From the NCBI GenBank assembly GCA_910585545.1, contig CAJUFN010000001.1:248001-312000 (forward strand): DNA of 64,000 nt, given 5' to 3'. Shown here piece by piece: positions 60,863 to 64,000 of the stretch. Position 1 is the first letter of the stretch. Every line of letters begins with the position of its first letter. The notes below the pieces were generated by a model. That model saw only the letters and a program-made list of their open reading frames with translations, did not search any database and had not been told where the DNA came from. A program made the position numbers and the translations under genes. Source of the stretch: an uncultured Lachnospiraceae bacterium. Lineage in GTDB: Bacteria; Bacillota; Clostridia; Lachnospirales; Lachnospiraceae.

Positions 60863-62736
60863 TGTCCTTCTTGTGCTCCTATATAAGTCATCATAATCGT
60901 TCTTGCAGCTATTTCCGGCGCAAGTTTTGTCTCTGTTCTTAACACTTCTACATTGCCATGCTCCACATATTCATCCGCTATAGCAACAGATAAAAAAGAA
61001 GCCTTTAGATTCTCCTGTTTCATAAATGCCGCGATATGTTCGCCCAAACCGCCGCTTCTTACATTTTCTTCGATCACCACGACCAGTTCATGCTCCATGC
61101 CGATTTCTCTTATCATTTCTTCATCAAATGGTTTGATGAATCTTGCATTGATAAGGCTGCAATTATAACCTGTCTCTTTTAAAATATCCCTGATCTTTAC
61201 TGCTGTTTCAAACATATGCCCCGCCGCCACGACAGCGATTCCATCTTCCTCGAAAATCTTCTCACTCTTTCCATATACGATTGGCGCCTGGAATTCCCTA
61301 TAGCCATCATAAGCACAGCCTCTTGGATATCTTATTGCGATCGGTTTTCCAAAATCTGTGGCATATCTTAACATATCCGCCAGCTCATAGCGATTCTTGG
61401 GCGAAAGTACTGTCATATTCGGTATACTGCAAAGATAAGACAGATCAAATATTCCCTGATGCGTCTCTCCATCGTTCCCTACCAAACCTGCCCGGTCTAT
61501 CGCAAAAACAACCGGAAGATTCTGCAGGCAGACATCATGGATCATCTGATCATATGCTCTTTGCAGGAAAGAAGAATACACCGCAAAGACCGGTTTCATC
61601 CCACCTGCAGCCAGTCCTGCCGCAAAAGTAACAGCATGTTCTTCTGCTATTCCCACATCAAAAAAACGATCGGGATATCTGCGCCGAAACGGAGTAAGTC
61701 CGGTTCCGTCTGACATCGCCGCTGTGATCGCAACCAGTTTTTTATCTTTTGCCGCCAGATCATACATCACTTTTCCAAAAATATCGGTATAATCCGGTTT
61801 TACTTTTTCCTTCAAAGGCATTCCCGTTTCAATCTCAAATGGCCCCGTGCCATGGAATTTCGAAGGATTTTTCTCTGCAGGCTCATATCCCCTGCCCTTT
61901 TCGGTGATCGCATGCACCAATACCGCATGGTTCATTTTCTTTGCTTCTCTTAATACTCGACAAAGTTCTTTAATATTATGCCCATCCACTGGTCCTAAAT
62001 AGGTAATTCCCATATTTTCAAACAGCATCCCCGGTACAACAAGCTGCTTAATACTGCTTTTCGTCTTTTTCAGCTGCTTTATTAACTTTTCTCCTGCAAA
62101 GGGAATGTATCCTAATGTCTTTTCCACTCCGCTCTTGATTCCGTTATACGCTTTCGCAGTACGCAATCCGCCAAGATACCTGGACATTCCGCCTACGTTT
62201 TCTGAGATAGACATATTATTATCATTTAAAATAATAATAAAATTACTGCCTACATGCGCGGCGTTATTCAAAGCTTCATATGCCATACCACCTGTCAGCG
62301 AACCATCTCCGATCACAGAAATCACGGAAAATTTCTCCTGCTGCAAATCCCTTGCTTTCGCATATCCAAGGCCTGCCGAAACAGAAGTAGAACTATGTCC
62401 GGTATTAAATGCATCGCAGCAGCTCTCCTTTCGCTTCGGAAATCCACTCATGCCTCCGTATTTTCGCAAATCGTCAAATCCATCTTTTCTTCCGGTCAGA
62501 ATCTTATGCGTGTATGACTGATGCCCTACATCCCATATGATCTTATCCTCCGGAAGTGAGAAAACACGGTGAAGCGCAATAGTAAGTTCTACTACCCCTA
62601 AATTTGACGCAAGATGCCCGCCTGTCTTACTGATTTTCTCAATCAGAAACTGGCGCACTTCCTTAGCAAGCAAAGTCAATTCCTCGCTATTTAATTCTTT
62701 GATATCATTTTCTTTTTGTATCTTTTCTAGTACCAT
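60859..62736 (-). CDS. dxs: 1-deoxy-D-xylulose-5-phosphate synthase
   Basis: 625 residues. HLASNLGVVELTIALH, thiamine-diphosphate motif VIGDGSLTGGMAYEALNNAA, FDVGIAEEHAVTFAAGLA and IAIRYPRG match Dxs. It makes DXP from pyruvate and glyceraldehyde-3-phosphate, the first step of the MEP isoprenoid pathway. It stands between ispA and tlyA, an arrangement conserved in Firmicutes. Isoprenoids made here also supply the undecaprenyl carrier used by the EPS genes. Confidence 0.97.
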   Translation of the reverse strand: MVLEKIQKENDIKELNSEELTLLAKEVRQFLIEKISKTGGHLASNLGVVELTIALHRVFSLPEDKIIWDVGHQSYTHKILTGRKDGFDDLRKYGGMSGFPKRKESCCDAFNTGHSSTSVSAGLGYAKARDLQQEKFSVISVIGDGSLTGGMAYEALNNAAHVGSNFIIILNDNNMSISENVGGMSRYLGGLRTAKAYNGIKSGVEKTLGYIPFAGEKLIKQLKKTKSSIKQLVVPGMLFENMGITYLGPVDGHNIKELCRVLREAKKMNHAVLVHAITEKGRGYEPAEKNPSKFHGTGPFEIETGMPLKEKVKPDYTDIFGKVMYDLAAKDKKLVAITAAMSDGTGLTPFRRRYPDRFFDVGIAEEHAVTFAAGLAAGGMKPVFAVYSSFLQRAYDQMIHDVCLQNLPVVFAIDRAGLVGNDGETHQGIFDLSYLCSIPNMTVLSPKNRYELADMLRYATDFGKPIAIRYPRGCAYDGYREFQAPIVYGKSEKIFEEDGIAVVAAGHMFETAVKIRDILKETGYNCSLINARFIKPFDEEMIREIGMEHELVVVIEENVRSGGLGEHIAAFMKQENLKASFLSVAIADEYVEHGNVEVLRTETKLAPEIAARTIMMTYIGAQEGQ

Positions 62737-62749
62737 AAGCAGTACCTCA

Positions 62750-63640
62750 CTACTTTTCTCTATGTATCAGTGAACTAAGCAAACATTCCAGATAATCACA
62801 ATCTGTATTCAAATCATACAGAAGAGCAATTGCTTCTTCGGAAATCCTTTCCACTTCCGCCTTCGCCCGTTCCAATCCAATCAATGTGACATAGGTTGTT
62901 TTCTCATTCTTTTCGTCACTGTGTATTGGTTTGCCAAGCACTTCTGCGTCGCCTGTAACATCCAGTATGTCATCCTGAATCTGAAAAGCAATTCCGACAT
63001 TCTTTGCAATTCGCTCTATCATCTTTATTTCTGTGTCAGAAGCTCCAGCCAGCACAGCTCCGATCATCATGGAAGATTCAATCAATGCACTTGTCTTTAA
63101 TTCATATATAAAATCTACTACATTTTTGGAAATAGCCTGTCCTTCTGCGCGCACATCGACCACTTGACCGCCAATCATCCCGAATATCCCTGCTTTCGCG
63201 CTAAGAATCTGAAGTGCTTTTCCAATCCTTAAACTTGCCTCCGGTTCTATATTAAATGCTTTTGCAGCGGTCTCAAACGCAAAATTAAGCAATGCATCTC
63301 CGGCTAAAATAGCAACCGCTTCTCCATACACGACATGAGTTGTTTTCCGCCCTCTGCGGTATTCATCATTATCCATCGCCGGAAGATCATCATGCACAAG
63401 CGAATATGTGTGGATCATCTCCTGAGCCGCCATAAAAGGCTCAATGATCTTGCTCGTACCGCCAAACATGTCAAAAGTCTCTTTCATAAGCATCGGGCGT
63501 ATTCTTTTTCCGCCTGCCATCAGACTATATTTCATCGCTTCCATGATAATTTTCTGATAACCCTCTTCTTCAGGCAGATAGGCATTTAGTATTTCTTCTA
63601 TTTCTTTTACTTTTAACTCATTTTCTTCTTTAAAATTCAT
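62750..63640 (-). CDS. ispA: Farnesyl/geranyl diphosphate synthase
   Basis: 296 residues from the ATG at 63640, which follows GGGGAAAG; a six-residue longer start is possible. The first aspartate-rich motif is HDDLPAMDND, followed by RRGRKTTH. The second is FQIQDDILDVTGD. KYSLMAGGKRIRPML binds the homoallylic substrate. It joins IPP and DMAPP to farnesyl diphosphate. The start overlaps the xseB end by 11 bases. Confidence 0.95.
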   Translation of the reverse strand: MNFKEENELKVKEIEEILNAYLPEEEGYQKIIMEAMKYSLMAGGKRIRPMLMKETFDMFGGTSKIIEPFMAAQEMIHTYSLVHDDLPAMDNDEYRRGRKTTHVVYGEAVAILAGDALLNFAFETAAKAFNIEPEASLRIGKALQILSAKAGIFGMIGGQVVDVRAEGQAISKNVVDFIYELKTSALIESSMMIGAVLAGASDTEIKMIERIAKNVGIAFQIQDDILDVTGDAEVLGKPIHSDEKNEKTTYVTLIGLERAKAEVERISEEAIALLYDLNTDCDYLECLLSSLIHREK

Positions 63641-63854
63641 GTCTTTCCCCGCTCTCATCTAACACCAACATTTGTTTTTCGACTGCATCAATTTTTTCAC
63701 TGCATAGTCTAAGCATTTCCATTCCTTGATGATATAATGCAAATGATTTTTCCAAAGATACGTCCTCTTGCTCCAGTTTCGCCAGAACATCTTCAAGTCC
63801 TGCAAAAATCACTTCTACCGGCTGTTCTTCCCATTTTTTTTCGTCTCGTTCCAC
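63630..63854 (-). CDS. xseB: Exodeoxyribonuclease VII small subunit
   Basis: 74 residues from a GTG at 63854 with an AAGGAG site 7 bases upstream. FAGLEDVLAKLEQEDVSLEK and SFALYHQGMEMLRLCSEKI are the XseB helical hairpin. It binds XseA to form exonuclease VII, which degrades single-stranded DNA. It overlaps xseA by 40 bases and ispA by 11. Confidence 0.94.
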   Translation of the reverse strand: MERDEKKWEEQPVEVIFAGLEDVLAKLEQEDVSLEKSFALYHQGMEMLRLCSEKIDAVEKQMLVLDESGERHEF

Positions 63855-64000
63855 AATGTATCTCCTTCCTTAATCACCTCTGCTCGACTGACAATCATTC
63901 CGTCCGAAAGATAAATGCGAATTTGCTCGTTTTCTCTCACCTGCGTAACACTGTTAAGCGCTTCTTTGTTCCCGGTCTGCACATAGGCATATCCCCGCCC
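63815..64000 (-). CDS. xseA: Exodeoxyribonuclease VII large subunit (C-terminal end only)
   Basis: Only the last 61 residues are inside the window, ending at a TAG at 63815-63817. GRGYAYVQTGNKEALNSVTQ, QIRIYLSDGMIVSRAEVI match the XseA C-terminus. The tail after that (KEGDTLWNETKKNG) reads through the start of xseB in another frame. Assignment also rests on xseB following it. Confidence 0.85.
   Translation of the reverse strand, partial: GRGYAYVQTGNKEALNSVTQVRENEQIRIYLSDGMIVSRAEVIKEGDTLWNETKKNGKNSR

Overview
The window reads as chromosomal DNA of a spore-forming, strictly anaerobic Firmicute, most likely a gut Lachnospiraceae (Clostridia). Evidence: spo0A and spoIVB lie next to recN-argR-nadK-tlyA-dxs-ispA-xseB-xseA in the usual Firmicutes order. 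There is a monomeric [FeFe] hydrogenase, a sodium-pumping biotin decarboxylase and a selenium-type molybdenum hydroxylase cluster, and nearly every gene has a strong AGGAGG-like ribosome site. Genus is not resolved. No tRNA, rRNA, CRISPR array or complete insertion sequence was seen. Nearly all genes are on the minus strand; only xpt is on the plus strand.

Layout, with minus-strand transcription running right to left. (1) 1-15570 is an AT-rich surface-polysaccharide operon. It starts at a consensus promoter (15542-15570), has a long leader with two hairpins, encodes the NusG-like antiterminator LoaP, meets an intrinsic terminator just after loaP, and then runs through an acyltransferase, a three-domain fusion (sugar-phosphate transferase + epimerase + glycosyltransferase), three GT4 and four GT2 glycosyltransferases, a Wzy-like polymerase, a pyruvyl-transferase-family protein and an iron-sulfur protein cut by the window edge. 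(2) 15610-21151 is a sodium-pump decarboxylase operon with two different carboxyltransferases around one biotin carrier. (3) 21170-31400 holds leuA fused to an AraC-type DNA-binding domain, two D-Ala-D-Ala carboxypeptidases, scpA/scpB, a phosphoesterase, deoC, a HAD phosphatase and a HipA-like kinase. (4) 31443-42482 is a purine region: maturation genes (XdhC-like, YqeC, MocA-YqeB fusion), the three subunits of a molybdenum hydroxylase, a 176-bp MITE-like element, xpt, an inserted AbiE toxin-antitoxin pair and a xanthine/uracil permease. (5) 42585-54910 has rpsU, an apparently truncated GH123-type gene, alaS, a 53-codon gene, [FeFe] hydrogenase, metH with its activation domain as a separate gene, metF and glgA. 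(6) 54919-64000 is the conserved spo0A-to-xseA block.

How the genes fit together: permease, Xpt and the Mo hydroxylase would import xanthine/purines, salvage them to XMP, or oxidise them. Oxaloacetate or a carboxylated acyl-CoA would charge biotin, and OadB/OadG would use its decarboxylation to export Na+. MetF, MetH and the separate activation domain form a methionine-synthesis module. The observations most worth following are the LeuA-AraC fusion, the LoaP leader/terminator architecture, the trifunctional polysaccharide enzyme, the two-carboxyltransferase Na+ pump, the MITE-like element and the GH123 fragment abutting alaS. All positions were read by eye; no database search or folding program was run.
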